The notes under the pieces were generated by a model. That model searched no databases, had not been told where the DNA came from, and saw nothing but the letters and a program-made list of their open reading frames with translations. From an archaeon (GTDB lineage: Archaea; Nanobdellota; Nanobdellia; Woesearchaeales; UBA9642): a stretch of 64,000 nucleotides of DNA. Positions 8,509 to 16,178 of this stretch are shown piece after piece. Made by a program: the position numbers and the translations under genes. The stretch is taken from positions 60,357-124,356 of the forward strand of contig JAGVGF010000005.1 in assembly GCA_020057295.1 (NCBI GenBank), written 5' to 3'. Position 1 is the stretch's first letter. The number at the start of each line of letters is the position of its first letter.

Positions 8509-8538
8509 TTTACGGATTTCTCGAAAGATTTACGAAAA
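8509..8538 (+). promoter_or_regulatory. Second TTTACG tandem element
   Basis: TTTACG occurs at 8509 and TTTACGAAAA at 8529, with the same 20-base period and a CTCGAAA centre as the element at 7051-7080. It lies just upstream of the TATA-like GATATATAG at 8552-8560. Confidence 0.3.
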
Positions 8539-8581
8539 AAGATAAGAAGAAGATATATAGAATTCTTTTGTTATTATTAGA

Positions 8582-8740
8582 ATGACTAAGTTGCCAAAGT
8601 TCAAAGTATATACTGTTGATTTTAAATTACGACAATTTAGAATTGTCGACCTAAAAAATTCAAAAATAAAATTTATTGACTTTGATTCTAAAGAAGGAAA
8701 AACAATATTAAATGAGTTTAGAACTCAATACGAGAAGTGA
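8582..8740 (+). CDS. Small hypothetical protein, 52 residues
   Basis: The ATG at 8582 opens a 52-residue frame (MTKLPKFKVYTVDFKLRQFR to the end TQYEK) that reads like a real protein: alternating beta-type residues, a balanced charge pattern, and typical codon use for this genome. GATATATAG at 8552-8560 lies 22-30 bases upstream, correct for a leaderless gene. The last 23 bases overlap the 3' end of the convergent nuclease-helicase gene. Function is unknown. It could be a small regulator or an antitoxin-like protein. Confidence 0.55.
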   Translation: MTKLPKFKVYTVDFKLRQFRIVDLKNSKIKFIDFDSKEGKTILNEFRTQYEK

Positions 8741-10589
8741 AAAAGTTTTCTGTATTCTTATCTAAGAAATAAACATAACAACCTTTCATTCCTCTTGTTA
8801 GTAATACTCTATAAACATTTTTTATAAATCTTGTAAATTCTTCATCAGAAGCTTTTTTTACCATACTATCGGCAGAATTTTCTTTTTTACCAATCCATTC
8901 GCTTTTTTCTGGATTATAAACTAAGTCTCTTCCAAATATTACTCCAACATATTCAAATTCAAATCCTTGTATAGTATAGATGCTTCCACATTGGCTTACA
9001 CCGTTAGGATCATAAGCCCATAAAGATGCCTTTACAACTCCAGGAGCTACCTTTTTAGAATCGCTCTTAGCTTCCCAAGTCATTCTGAAATCTCCTATAA
9101 CAACATCTTCTACTAATGTTCCGTCTGGTTTCGTATCGCTCCATTGCCAACAAAATCCTGCAGCCATTCTTGCACTATTTGGTTTTTCTTTATTTTTTTC
9201 TTGTATTGCTTCATATAGTGCTTTAGGAGAATTAAATATTTTGAAATCCATTTTCTCACTTTTATCTAATATTCTATTAGCAGTTTCTCTAACACCTAAA
9301 GTATTATCAACCCATAGCAAATATCCGTCAGAACCGCTACATCTGAATTGCGTTTTAAGTTCAAATTCAAATATTTCAGCACCTAATTTCTCAGCGTGTT
9401 TTTTAATCATATCAGTGCTTCCTATCTCATCAGGTCTAACACCTTGATAATCATCAATAAAAAATATACATAGCTTTGCAACTTTTAATAATTCGTCTAT
9501 TTGAGGCAAGTCTGTTCTAAATTCTGCTTTAGTATATCTATTATTACTTGTTTTTCTTATTCTATGAGCTTCATCACATATAAGAACATCTAAGTCGTTC
9601 TCTTTAGCTGTCGCAAAACTATTAAAGTATTTGAATAAATTTGCAATTCTTGCACCAACAATTTTTCTTAATGTTGACGTGAATGCTGCAGAACCTGTTG
9701 CATGATAAACTTTATGACCTTTTTTTAGCAACTCCGCTAAAACATTTAGAGCTATAACAGATTTTCCAGTTCCTGGTCCACCTTGAACGATTATAACGGA
9801 TTTTTTATTTAATGAAGCAATCTTTTTCGCACGGTCTACAATGGTATTGTATGCTGTTATCTGTTCATCAATCAATGTAAATGCTTGATTGCCTTCCATT
9901 GTGCTTCTTGTATGTTCTAATAATTTTTTAGAAGGAGTTATAGGACTATTAGAGAATCTATTAAATATATCTAAACCTTTACCTTTCTCTAATTTTTCTT
10001 TTAGGTATTCTCCTAATTGACTAAAATCTTCTTTTGCGAAAAGTGGAAAATCTTTTAGTATATCTTGAAATTTTTGCCTGAATAGAACAGCATCTCCATC
10101 TCTAGAATAATTGTGGCAATATGCGCAAGAGTATAAATCCATTCCTTGTTCTTCGAATACCTGTATGAAATCTTTTAGGAAGAAATGATATCCTCTTACT
10201 TGAATACAAGGATGTGGTTCCATCCTTTTAGCTCCGCCAACAAATGTTAAAATATTGCCTTCTATTTCTGAATCATCAACCGATGACCATTGTTTTAGTT
10301 CTATAACAACAACATTGTCTTCGCTATCTCTACCTTTACCAAAAAGTAAACAATCAATTCTATTTGTAGAGTATGGTATTTCATACTCTAAGATAATCAT
10401 ATTATCTAATAATGCGTTTTCCTGAATTGCGCTTTTTACAAATTGTAAAGAATTATTCCAAGAAGTATATTCTCCAGGAGAAACTTGCCTGCCATAATAA
10501 TCATGAAAAGATCTCTTTAATTTTTCCGCTATTTGATTTTGAACAGTATCTTCTATAAATTGTTTAGACGTTCCTGCGTATAATCTCAT
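8718..10589 (-). CDS. PD-(D/E)XK nuclease fused to DUF2075 (Schlafen-type) helicase-like ATPase
   Basis: The 623-residue protein has two parts. Residues about 60-100 carry a likely PD-(D/E)XK nuclease core: Asp79 in RIDCLLFG and Glu97-Leu-Lys99 in VVIELKQW. The C-terminal DUF2075 ATPase has Walker A at 270-277 (GGPGTGKS), a DEAH box at 339-342, a QFRCSGSDGY sensor, TIQGFEFEYVGVIFG (motif V) and YRVLLTRGMKG (motif VI). DUF2075 is related to the helicase part of long Schlafen proteins, and nuclease plus SF1-like ATPase is a common defence architecture. Its ATG overlaps the mazG stop as ATGA, so the two are coupled. The target is unknown. Confidence 0.85.
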   Translation of the reverse strand: MRLYAGTSKQFIEDTVQNQIAEKLKRSFHDYYGRQVSPGEYTSWNNSLQFVKSAIQENALLDNMIILEYEIPYSTNRIDCLLFGKGRDSEDNVVVIELKQWSSVDDSEIEGNILTFVGGAKRMEPHPCIQVRGYHFFLKDFIQVFEEQGMDLYSCAYCHNYSRDGDAVLFRQKFQDILKDFPLFAKEDFSQLGEYLKEKLEKGKGLDIFNRFSNSPITPSKKLLEHTRSTMEGNQAFTLIDEQITAYNTIVDRAKKIASLNKKSVIIVQGGPGTGKSVIALNVLAELLKKGHKVYHATGSAAFTSTLRKIVGARIANLFKYFNSFATAKENDLDVLICDEAHRIRKTSNNRYTKAEFRTDLPQIDELLKVAKLCIFFIDDYQGVRPDEIGSTDMIKKHAEKLGAEIFEFELKTQFRCSGSDGYLLWVDNTLGVRETANRILDKSEKMDFKIFNSPKALYEAIQEKNKEKPNSARMAAGFCWQWSDTKPDGTLVEDVVIGDFRMTWEAKSDSKKVAPGVVKASLWAYDPNGVSQCGSIYTIQGFEFEYVGVIFGRDLVYNPEKSEWIGKKENSADSMVKKASDEEFTRFIKNVYRVLLTRGMKGCYVYFLDKNTENFFTSRIEF

Positions 10590-10948
10590 TGTTCGTTATA
10601 TTTCTTTCCAGAACCTTTGAATTTTTCTATAGGGTATTTCTCGTGATTCTCTCTCATCTTAGTTTCTAACGCTTTTGTTAAATCCACATCGTACCTATCT
10701 GACATTCTTAGTAAGAAGTAGAAAACATCAGCCATTTCATCTTCTATTTTTTGTCTCTTTTCTTTGTCTGTGAACATCTCATCTACTTCTTTATCTTTTT
10801 TCCACCTAAAATGTTCTAAAAGTTCAGAAGCTTCTATATTCATAGCTATTGCTAATTCTTTAGCATTATGAAATTGGTCCCAATCTCTCTCATCACAGAA
10901 TTTCTTTATCTTCTCTTTCAATTCTTGAATGTTTGTTGAGTTGTCCAT
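10586..10948 (-). CDS. MazG-like nucleotide pyrophosphohydrolase
   Basis: The 120-residue protein is an all-alpha NTP pyrophosphatase of the MazG / RS21-C6 type. The metal-binding acidic pairs are visible as Glu39-x-x-Glu42 (EASE, followed by LLEHFRW) and Glu71-x-x-Asp74 (EMAD, followed by VFYFLLR). Such enzymes hydrolyse (d)NTPs to monophosphate and pyrophosphate, for house-cleaning or to deplete nucleotides. The length fits the single-domain dCTPase-like branch. A minus-strand TATA (ACAATATAAA, 10971-10980) 23-32 bases upstream gives it its own leaderless promoter. Its stop overlaps the nuclease-helicase start, so the pair forms a unit. Confidence 0.88.
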   Translation of the reverse strand: MDNSTNIQELKEKIKKFCDERDWDQFHNAKELAIAMNIEASELLEHFRWKKDKEVDEMFTDKEKRQKIEDEMADVFYFLLRMSDRYDVDLTKALETKMRENHEKYPIEKFKGSGKKYNEQ

Positions 10949-10970
10949 CAGGATAACACAAGCATTGTTC

Positions 10971-10980
10971 TTTATATTGT
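10971..10980 (-). promoter_or_regulatory. TATA box of the mazG/nuclease-helicase unit
   Basis: ACAATATAAA on the minus strand lies 23-32 bases before the mazG ATG at 10948. It separates this pair from the four-gene operon upstream. Confidence 0.45.
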
Positions 10981-10996
10981 TATCGATTGTATTTGC

Positions 10997-11659
10997 CTAG
11001 AATTTATCACACAACTCTTTAATTGCAACGGTCCAAAATGGGAGTTGATAGTTAATATCCGAAACTTCCACATTGGAAAGATAATCATGAGCAGCCGAAT
11101 CACATAAAAACTTAATTCCAGATAATTCTTTGACTGTTTTGGGTAACAAAATTGGAACTCCCTTAATCTTTTCTTGCGAACATAAGTTTAACATATCGGT
11201 CAATCCTATAAAAGAGTTTCCGTCTTTTAGTAATTCTATTTTATTATTTTTAGCAAAAACATAAAAAATAGATTTTTCTAATATTTTTCTCAAGAGAAAA
11301 GCTGCAGAAGTACCGCAATCATACTTTATAGCGGTATGCAATTCTCGCACCTCTTGTCTAAATTTATCTCCCAGTTTACTGATAGTTACCTCTGAAAGCA
11401 CTTTATTTAATTCACCAATTTCCTGCGCTCTTATTTTTATTTGCGGTGGTTCTTTTTGAGAGAAACTAACCCGCCCAGTCACCGTCTTTCTAGATAAAAT
11501 GCCTTTTTTGGCAGCATTAGCCATAGAAAACAAAACTAATTGATCGCTGAAATTAAATCCGTCTCTTTTTAATTTTTCTTGGACATCTCTGACTGTTTTC
11601 CAATCACTAAAAAAACCTTCAGTATACAACATTTTAATTAATTCTATAACTGTAATCAT
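10997..11659 (-). CDS. EGFF-module protein with HEPN/DUF4145-like C-terminal domain
   Basis: The 220-residue protein begins with a module shared with two operon neighbours (LYTEGFFSDWKTVRDVQEKL, residues about 11-30, extending to about 72). Residues about 100-220 look like a HEPN/DUF4145-type helical domain: TSAAFLLRKILEKSIFYVF, then late in the domain IKFLCDSAAHDY, the position where such domains carry their GN-x-AAH signature. HEPN relatives include toxin RNases and structural domains. I do not see a clear Rx4-6H catalytic motif, so RNase activity is uncertain. It is last of four ATGA-coupled genes and starts within the stop of the previous one. Confidence 0.65.
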   Translation of the reverse strand: MITVIELIKMLYTEGFFSDWKTVRDVQEKLKRDGFNFSDQLVLFSMANAAKKGILSRKTVTGRVSFSQKEPPQIKIRAQEIGELNKVLSEVTISKLGDKFRQEVRELHTAIKYDCGTSAAFLLRKILEKSIFYVFAKNNKIELLKDGNSFIGLTDMLNLCSQEKIKGVPILLPKTVKELSGIKFLCDSAAHDYLSNVEVSDINYQLPFWTVAIKELCDKF

Positions 11660-12039
11660 TTCAAAAGTAGTTCTTTTATCTTCCTCAAATTATGATTAAG
11701 AACTATATATCCCTCTTTTTCTTTTTTGAGAAATTTATTATAATGTGTGCATAAAGCATTTTTAGCACTACTAATACTTATAAATGCTCCCTTACTTACT
11801 TCTGCTGGTCCGGATGGCTCCACAAAACCTTCAATTCCTCTCAATAAAATAGCTTTCTTACAAACTAAATAAATCAAAGCTTTTTTCATCTCATCTAACG
11901 AATTATATGCATCTTTAAACGAAATATTTCCTTGATTGTCGATAGTCACCAATGGTTTTAATATATCCACAACTAACTTCTTATCTTCAGTTTCGTTTTT
12001 TTCAACAAAAATTTCATCCAATTCATCAACTTTATTCAT
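11656..12039 (-). CDS. Hypothetical protein, probable winged helix, 127 residues
   Basis: This protein is not assigned to a family. After an acidic N-terminus it has about 100 residues that look like one or two winged-helix units, ending SSAKNALCTHYNKFLKK ... GYIVLNHNLRKIKELLLK. That ending resembles a recognition helix and wing. I choose the ATG at 12039 because it overlaps the upstream stop as ATGA (12036-12039), exactly as the other junctions of this operon do. The in-frame ATG at 12060 would overlap by 25 bases. It lacks the EGFF motif of its three partners. It could be a DNA-binding subunit. Confidence 0.6.
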   Translation of the reverse strand: MNKVDELDEIFVEKNETEDKKLVVDILKPLVTIDNQGNISFKDAYNSLDEMKKALIYLVCKKAILLRGIEGFVEPSGPAEVSKGAFISISSAKNALCTHYNKFLKKEKEGYIVLNHNLRKIKELLLK

Positions 12040-12902
12040 TTTTTCTTCACATAGTTCCAAGTCTTATTCTTTTTTTCTCGAATCAATAAGCCTCTAGCTT
12101 TTGTTAGTGTCTGTCTAATGTATGCATCAATGTCTTGTCGCCTATTAAAAAATGTTCTTTTATTCAATTCATCACGAACATCGGTTATTGTTTTAAAAGT
12201 ATCGAAAAAACCTTCGTTATAAAGCGTATCTATTTCTTTAGGCATCCCGGAATTGGTAGATTTACCTCGAGAAACTGAAGGGGTGCTCTCAGCGGATATT
12301 TTCTCTCCAGACAAAATTTTCTTAATGTATTCGACTCCCTTATTATATCCATCAATAGTCAACTTATATGAGGTGTTTGTGCTTCCTTTCTTACCTGATT
12401 TATGAATAATAAACTGAGAATATTTTTTTAAGTTTGTGCTTAAATTAACAAGTGATTTAATGCCTTTCGATTTTGCCATATCTCTCAGATCTGCAGAATT
12501 TAATTCTCTTTCATCAAATGCTATTTTTTTTAAAGTCAGAATTAGTATAGTAAACATCAGATGCTCCTCGGCACTACTTCCCATAGAGATAGGACACAAG
12601 ATTTCGAAATTGGTTCCGTTCACTTCGAAATAATCTTCAATTTTCTCAGGAGATACATTAAATTTTTTACTAAGAATTGTAATTGAATTGGACAAATCTC
12701 TCTTTTTTTGAATAAGAGCATTCTTTTTAAAACCTGACAAAACATGTTCCGAAGGTTTAGATTCGACATTAGATGTTTTTTCTCCGATTATTAAACTATT
12801 GAGAACAATTTCGTATGTTTTTTCTCTCTGCTGCAAGTCTTTTATGTCTGAAACCGATTCTTTTGCAATTCCGATAAATTCCTTAATCTTTTCGCTATTC
12901 AT
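12036..12902 (-). CDS. EGFF-module protein, 288 residues, with central winged-helix-like region
   Basis: Function is unknown. The N-terminal 100 residues are helical and charged. Residues about 115-205 (HLMFTILILTLKKI to TIDGYNKGVEYIKKIL) resemble a winged helix-turn-helix with a Lys/Ser/Thr-rich wing. A Ser/Pro/Thr linker follows at about 206-222. The C-terminal 66 residues hold the shared module (LYNEGFFDTFKTITDVRDEL to TWNYVKKK). Because the same module is C-terminal here and in the 121-residue neighbour but N-terminal in the 220-residue one, it behaves as an independent domain. The start overlaps the upstream stop as ATGA (12899-12902). Confidence 0.65.
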   Translation of the reverse strand: MNSEKIKEFIGIAKESVSDIKDLQQREKTYEIVLNSLIIGEKTSNVESKPSEHVLSGFKKNALIQKKRDLSNSITILSKKFNVSPEKIEDYFEVNGTNFEILCPISMGSSAEEHLMFTILILTLKKIAFDERELNSADLRDMAKSKGIKSLVNLSTNLKKYSQFIIHKSGKKGSTNTSYKLTIDGYNKGVEYIKKILSGEKISAESTPSVSRGKSTNSGMPKEIDTLYNEGFFDTFKTITDVRDELNKRTFFNRRQDIDAYIRQTLTKARGLLIREKKNKTWNYVKKK

Positions 12903-13264
12903 CGTTTAACGTACACCCATTTTAGATTTTCTTTTAAGCGGCCAAGCTCTCTATTTTGTATCAATCGAACAAGAGTTGGCTGAATTGATGTAATAGGATA
13001 AATGAGAGTTTTTCTTGCCAATTCATTCTTTATCTGTACCAAATCTTTAGGTTTATCAAAAAAACCTTCTTCCTTGAGTTCCCTCACATAATCTGTTAAT
13101 CCGGATTTAGTTTTCATTTTAGATTTTTTTATATCCTTAGGAACAGTTCGTTCGATGTGAGGTTCTTGATGATTTATCGCTTTTATTATTTTAGCTATTT
13201 CGTCTTCATTACCGTCAATAGTAATTTTTGTACCATTTGTTGTTTCAATATTTGCCTTTGCCAT
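12899..13264 (-). CDS. EGFF-module protein, 121 residues, first gene of the four-gene operon
   Basis: Two parts are visible. Residues 1-30 form a small strand-helix unit (TNGTKITIDGNEDEIAKIIK). After a basic linker, residues about 55-121 carry the module LKEEGFFDKPKDLVQIKNEL ... LGRLKENLKWVYVKR, which has the helix-helix-helix-wing look of a winged helix. It is the smallest and clearest copy of the module found in three genes here. A minus-strand TATA (GTTTATATAC, 13296-13305) lies upstream, and hef starts divergently. Function is unknown. Nucleic-acid binding is inferred from the fold-like pattern and basic charge. Confidence 0.65.
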   Translation of the reverse strand: MAKANIETTNGTKITIDGNEDEIAKIIKAINHQEPHIERTVPKDIKKSKMKTKSGLTDYVRELKEEGFFDKPKDLVQIKNELARKTLIYPITSIQPTLVRLIQNRELGRLKENLKWVYVKR

Positions 13265-13295
13265 AATATACCTTAAAAGTTGGAAACGAATACCA

Positions 13296-13305
13296 GTATA
13301 TAAAC
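13296..13305 (-). promoter_or_regulatory. TATA box of the EGFF operon
   Basis: GTTTATATAC on the minus strand lies 32-41 bases before the ATG at 13264. The divergent region to hef (13265-13429) holds the promoters of both. Confidence 0.45.
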
Positions 13306-13360
13306 TTTTCGATAAGATGTATTATCTATAGATTCATCTTAGTGTCATGTCATATATCCT

Positions 13361-13383
13361 ATTTATATAATACGTATATATTA
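13361..13383 (+). promoter_or_regulatory. Candidate TATA boxes of hef
   Basis: ATTTATATAATA at 13361-13372 and GTATATATTA at 13374-13383 are both plausible TATA boxes for hef. I cannot tell which is used. Confidence 0.4.
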
Positions 13384-13429
13384 ATCCAACCTATTTCTAT
13401 TATTTCGAGCACAAAACCACTGGACACCC

Positions 13430-15769
13430 ATGCCTAAGGTATTTAAAGCAGTCATTAGCTTTAAAAACATGGATACTGTCACATTGATTGCTGAGGAGTA
13501 TATGAAGAAGGACAGAGTTGTTAATTATCTTATGGACTTTACACCTAGACTCTATCAGGAGTCTATTTTCAGTACGTGTACGAATAATAATACTATGGTT
13601 GTTCTCCCAACAGGAGTAGGAAAAACTGCGATTTTTCTTATGATGGCAGCATACAGGTTAAGTATGTATCCTAAATCTAAAATTCTATTATTAGGACCAA
13701 CAAGACCGTTAATTGAACAGTATGCTGAAGTTTTTAAGAAACATTTCAATCTAGAAGCTGCTAAAATGACTATATTTACAGGATTTGTCAGTCCAGAAAA
13801 GAGAGCAGAATTATGGAAGACAAGTCAGATTATCTTTTCCACTCCTCAAGGTTTAGAAAATGATATCTTATCAAATAAGATTGATATCTCTGATATTTCA
13901 TTATTAGGATTTGACGAGTCTCATAGAGCAACTGGCGAATACTCGTACAATTTTGTTGCTAAACAATATATTAAACGTGCACTTCATCCAAGAATATTAG
14001 CGTTAACAGCCTCCCCTGGAACTGATCATGAAACTATTAATGAAGTCTGTAAGAATTTATTTATTGAAAAAATAGAAGTTAGAACAACAACTGACGAGGA
14101 TGTCAAGCCGTACATTAAAGATGTTGACATAAAAAAAGTTTTTGTTGAACTTCCAGATGAATTTATTGATATTAAAAAATATCTTGATGCATCTTATAAG
14201 TCTAAATTTGTTGAATTAAAAAATTTAGGATTCACAACTGAAGGAGTAAAATATTCTAAAAGAAATATTCTTGGAATGCAAGCAGAAATACATGCAAAAA
14301 TAGCACAGGGAGAACGTGATTTTGAAACATTAAAAGCACTCAGTCTTTTAGCAGAAGTGATTAAGATTCATCATGCAATAGAACTTGTTGAAACACAAGG
14401 TCTAGACTCGTTAAAAGAATATATGGATAAATTACAGAGTGAAGCACGAACTGGAAAAACAAAGGCAAGTATTAATTTAGCGCGAGATATTAATTTTAGG
14501 AGTGCATACGTAAAACTCGAAAAAGTTGTGGGAAAATTTGAACATCCAAAACTTACTGAATTAAAAAAGATAGTTACAGAAGAACTCGATAAAAATAATT
14601 CAGAAAATATAAAAAAGAAAATTATTATTTTTTCACAGTATAGAGATTCTGGAAGTAAGATTACAAAAGAATTAAACGCATTAGGATTTAAAACAAAGTT
14701 GTTCGTAGGTCAAGCAAAGAAGAAAGATACAGGTTTAAGTCAAAAAAAGCAAAAGGAAATGTTAGAAGAATTTACGAATACTGATTTTAATGTTTTAGTT
14801 TCAAGCTCTGTTGGGGAAGAAGGGCTAGACATCCCCCAGGTTGATCTAGTCATCTTCTACGAGCCAGTTCCAAGTGCAATAAGAAAAATACAGCGTTCAG
14901 GAAGAACAGGAAGATTAGATGATGGAAGAATCATAATGCTTATTACTAAAGATACTGTTGATGAAGTATATTATCATGTTGCACGAAATAAGGAAAAGAG
15001 AATGTATAGAACCATAGGCGAGATAACTAAGAATTATAGTACGAGTAAGCAGAAAGATAATGATGGCAATCAAGTTGCTAAAACGTTAATGGATTTTGAA
15101 GAAAAAGTGGAAGAGCAAAAACCGAAGACTAACAAGTTAAGAATCATTGCAGATTATCGTGAGAAAGGATCTAATGTTCTAAAAGAATTATTTGATAAGA
15201 CAGAATTAGGTTTAGAAAAATTAGATATAGGAGATTTTCTACTCAGCTCACGTGTTATTGTTGAATATAAGACTGTTCAAGATTTCGTTGATTCAATTAT
15301 AGATGGAAGACTTTTAACTCAATTAAGAGAATTAAAGAAATATGAAAGACCGCTTATTATTGTTGAAGGAACTGAAGATATCTATAATGTAAGAAAGATA
15401 CATCCAAATAGTATTAGAGGAATGATTGCAACAATTACAGTTTCATACGGTATTCCATTAATTCAGACCAGGAATAGTAAAGATACTGCAGAATATTTGA
15501 TGGCAATAGCAAAGCGTGAACAGGATGAAGGAAAATCTGAAGTTCAACATCATTACAATAAGCCAATGTCAGTTAAAGAACAACAAGAATATTTTATCAG
15601 CGCTTTACCAAATATTGGAATGGGGGGCGCTAGACCGTTATTAAAACATTTCAAGAATGTAAAAAATATAATCAATGCATCTGAAGAAGACTTAAAGAAA
15701 GTTGACTTGATTGGTCCTAAGAAGTCTAAGACGTTAAAAGATATATTCGACAAGGATTGGGAAGAATAA
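13430..15769 (+). CDS. hef: Hef-type helicase-nuclease (archaeal FANCM/XPF homologue)
   Basis: The 779-residue protein has the full Hef layout and processes stalled forks and branched DNA. The SF2 helicase has Walker A TGVGKT (61-66), a DESH box (162-165) and TASPG (193-197). The second RecA domain has SSSVGEEGLDIPQ and the QRSGRTGR motif. From about residue 568 the XPF/ERCC4 nuclease begins (ADYREKG, then GDFLLSSRVIVEYKTVQD), and a helix-hairpin-helix pair ends the protein (about 720-779). The usual nuclease ERKxxxD reads EYKTVQD here, with tyrosine for arginine. In-frame ATGs at 13469 and 13502 are alternative starts. Confidence 0.92.
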   Translation: MPKVFKAVISFKNMDTVTLIAEEYMKKDRVVNYLMDFTPRLYQESIFSTCTNNNTMVVLPTGVGKTAIFLMMAAYRLSMYPKSKILLLGPTRPLIEQYAEVFKKHFNLEAAKMTIFTGFVSPEKRAELWKTSQIIFSTPQGLENDILSNKIDISDISLLGFDESHRATGEYSYNFVAKQYIKRALHPRILALTASPGTDHETINEVCKNLFIEKIEVRTTTDEDVKPYIKDVDIKKVFVELPDEFIDIKKYLDASYKSKFVELKNLGFTTEGVKYSKRNILGMQAEIHAKIAQGERDFETLKALSLLAEVIKIHHAIELVETQGLDSLKEYMDKLQSEARTGKTKASINLARDINFRSAYVKLEKVVGKFEHPKLTELKKIVTEELDKNNSENIKKKIIIFSQYRDSGSKITKELNALGFKTKLFVGQAKKKDTGLSQKKQKEMLEEFTNTDFNVLVSSSVGEEGLDIPQVDLVIFYEPVPSAIRKIQRSGRTGRLDDGRIIMLITKDTVDEVYYHVARNKEKRMYRTIGEITKNYSTSKQKDNDGNQVAKTLMDFEEKVEEQKPKTNKLRIIADYREKGSNVLKELFDKTELGLEKLDIGDFLLSSRVIVEYKTVQDFVDSIIDGRLLTQLRELKKYERPLIIVEGTEDIYNVRKIHPNSIRGMIATITVSYGIPLIQTRNSKDTAEYLMAIAKREQDEGKSEVQHHYNKPMSVKEQQEYFISALPNIGMGGARPLLKHFKNVKNIINASEEDLKKVDLIGPKKSKTLKDIFDKDWEE

Positions 15770-15789
15770 ATCTTCGGAATTCTCGTAAA
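15767..15789 (-). promoter_or_regulatory. Degenerate inverted TTTACG element before the second RelE toxin
   Basis: On the minus strand this reads TTTACGAGAATTCCGAAGATTTA, resembling the elements at 7051 and 8509 but with the second TTTACG decayed to TTTATT. It overlaps the hef stop and lies upstream of a TATA-like GATATAAAG at about 15812. The relation to the other two is tentative. Confidence 0.2.
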
Positions 15790-15843
15790 CTTTGCGATTT
15801 TTATTGAGAACGAGATATAAAGAGTCGCATATTCTATTAGTAG

Positions 15844-16158
15844 ATGTATAATATTTACAAGACAGAATTATTCGATAAAAAATTCAAGAAACTTATCCCA
15901 CTAAACAGGCAAGAGGATATTTTACGAAGAATAGAAAATCTCGCAAATAATCCTTATGCCGGAAAACCTTTAGGCTACTCGTTCATAAGAGAGATGAAAT
16001 TGGACAAGTATAGAGTATATTATGCTGTATTTGAAAGAGAACTTGTGGTTTTAGTAATGACTGTAAGTGATAAGAAAGAACAGCAAAAAGAGATAGATAA
16101 AATCAAAGAGAAAGGAGCCTTACAAACATACTTCAAAAAATCCGTAAAATTTAAATAA
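15844..16158 (+). CDS. RelE-like toxin, 104 residues
   Basis: The sequence YKTELFDKKFKKLIPLNRQEDILRRIENL, then NPYAGKPLG and the central MKLDKYRVYYAVFERELVVLVMTV strands, is a typical RelE/ParE toxin fold. The C-terminal 25 residues (DKIKEKGALQTYFKKSVKFK) are longer than in the first toxin of this window. A GAGATATAAAG TATA-like box about 30 bases upstream suggests a leaderless toxin-first transcript. A 35-residue antitoxin-like gene follows 20 bases later. The module is therefore in reversed order. mRNA cleavage is inferred from the family. Confidence 0.8.
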   Translation: MYNIYKTELFDKKFKKLIPLNRQEDILRRIENLANNPYAGKPLGYSFIREMKLDKYRVYYAVFERELVVLVMTVSDKKEQQKEIDKIKEKGALQTYFKKSVKFK

Positions 16159-16178
16159 TTCGGCGAGGTAACATCACT

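Noticed and set aside
8582..8740. Treating the 52-residue frame as part of the neighbouring nuclease gene
   Set aside because: It is on the opposite strand and only its last 23 bases overlap, and it has its own promoter-like box.
13430..15769. Hef as a pseudogene because of the EYK motif
   Set aside because: The frame is intact over 779 residues and all other motifs are present.
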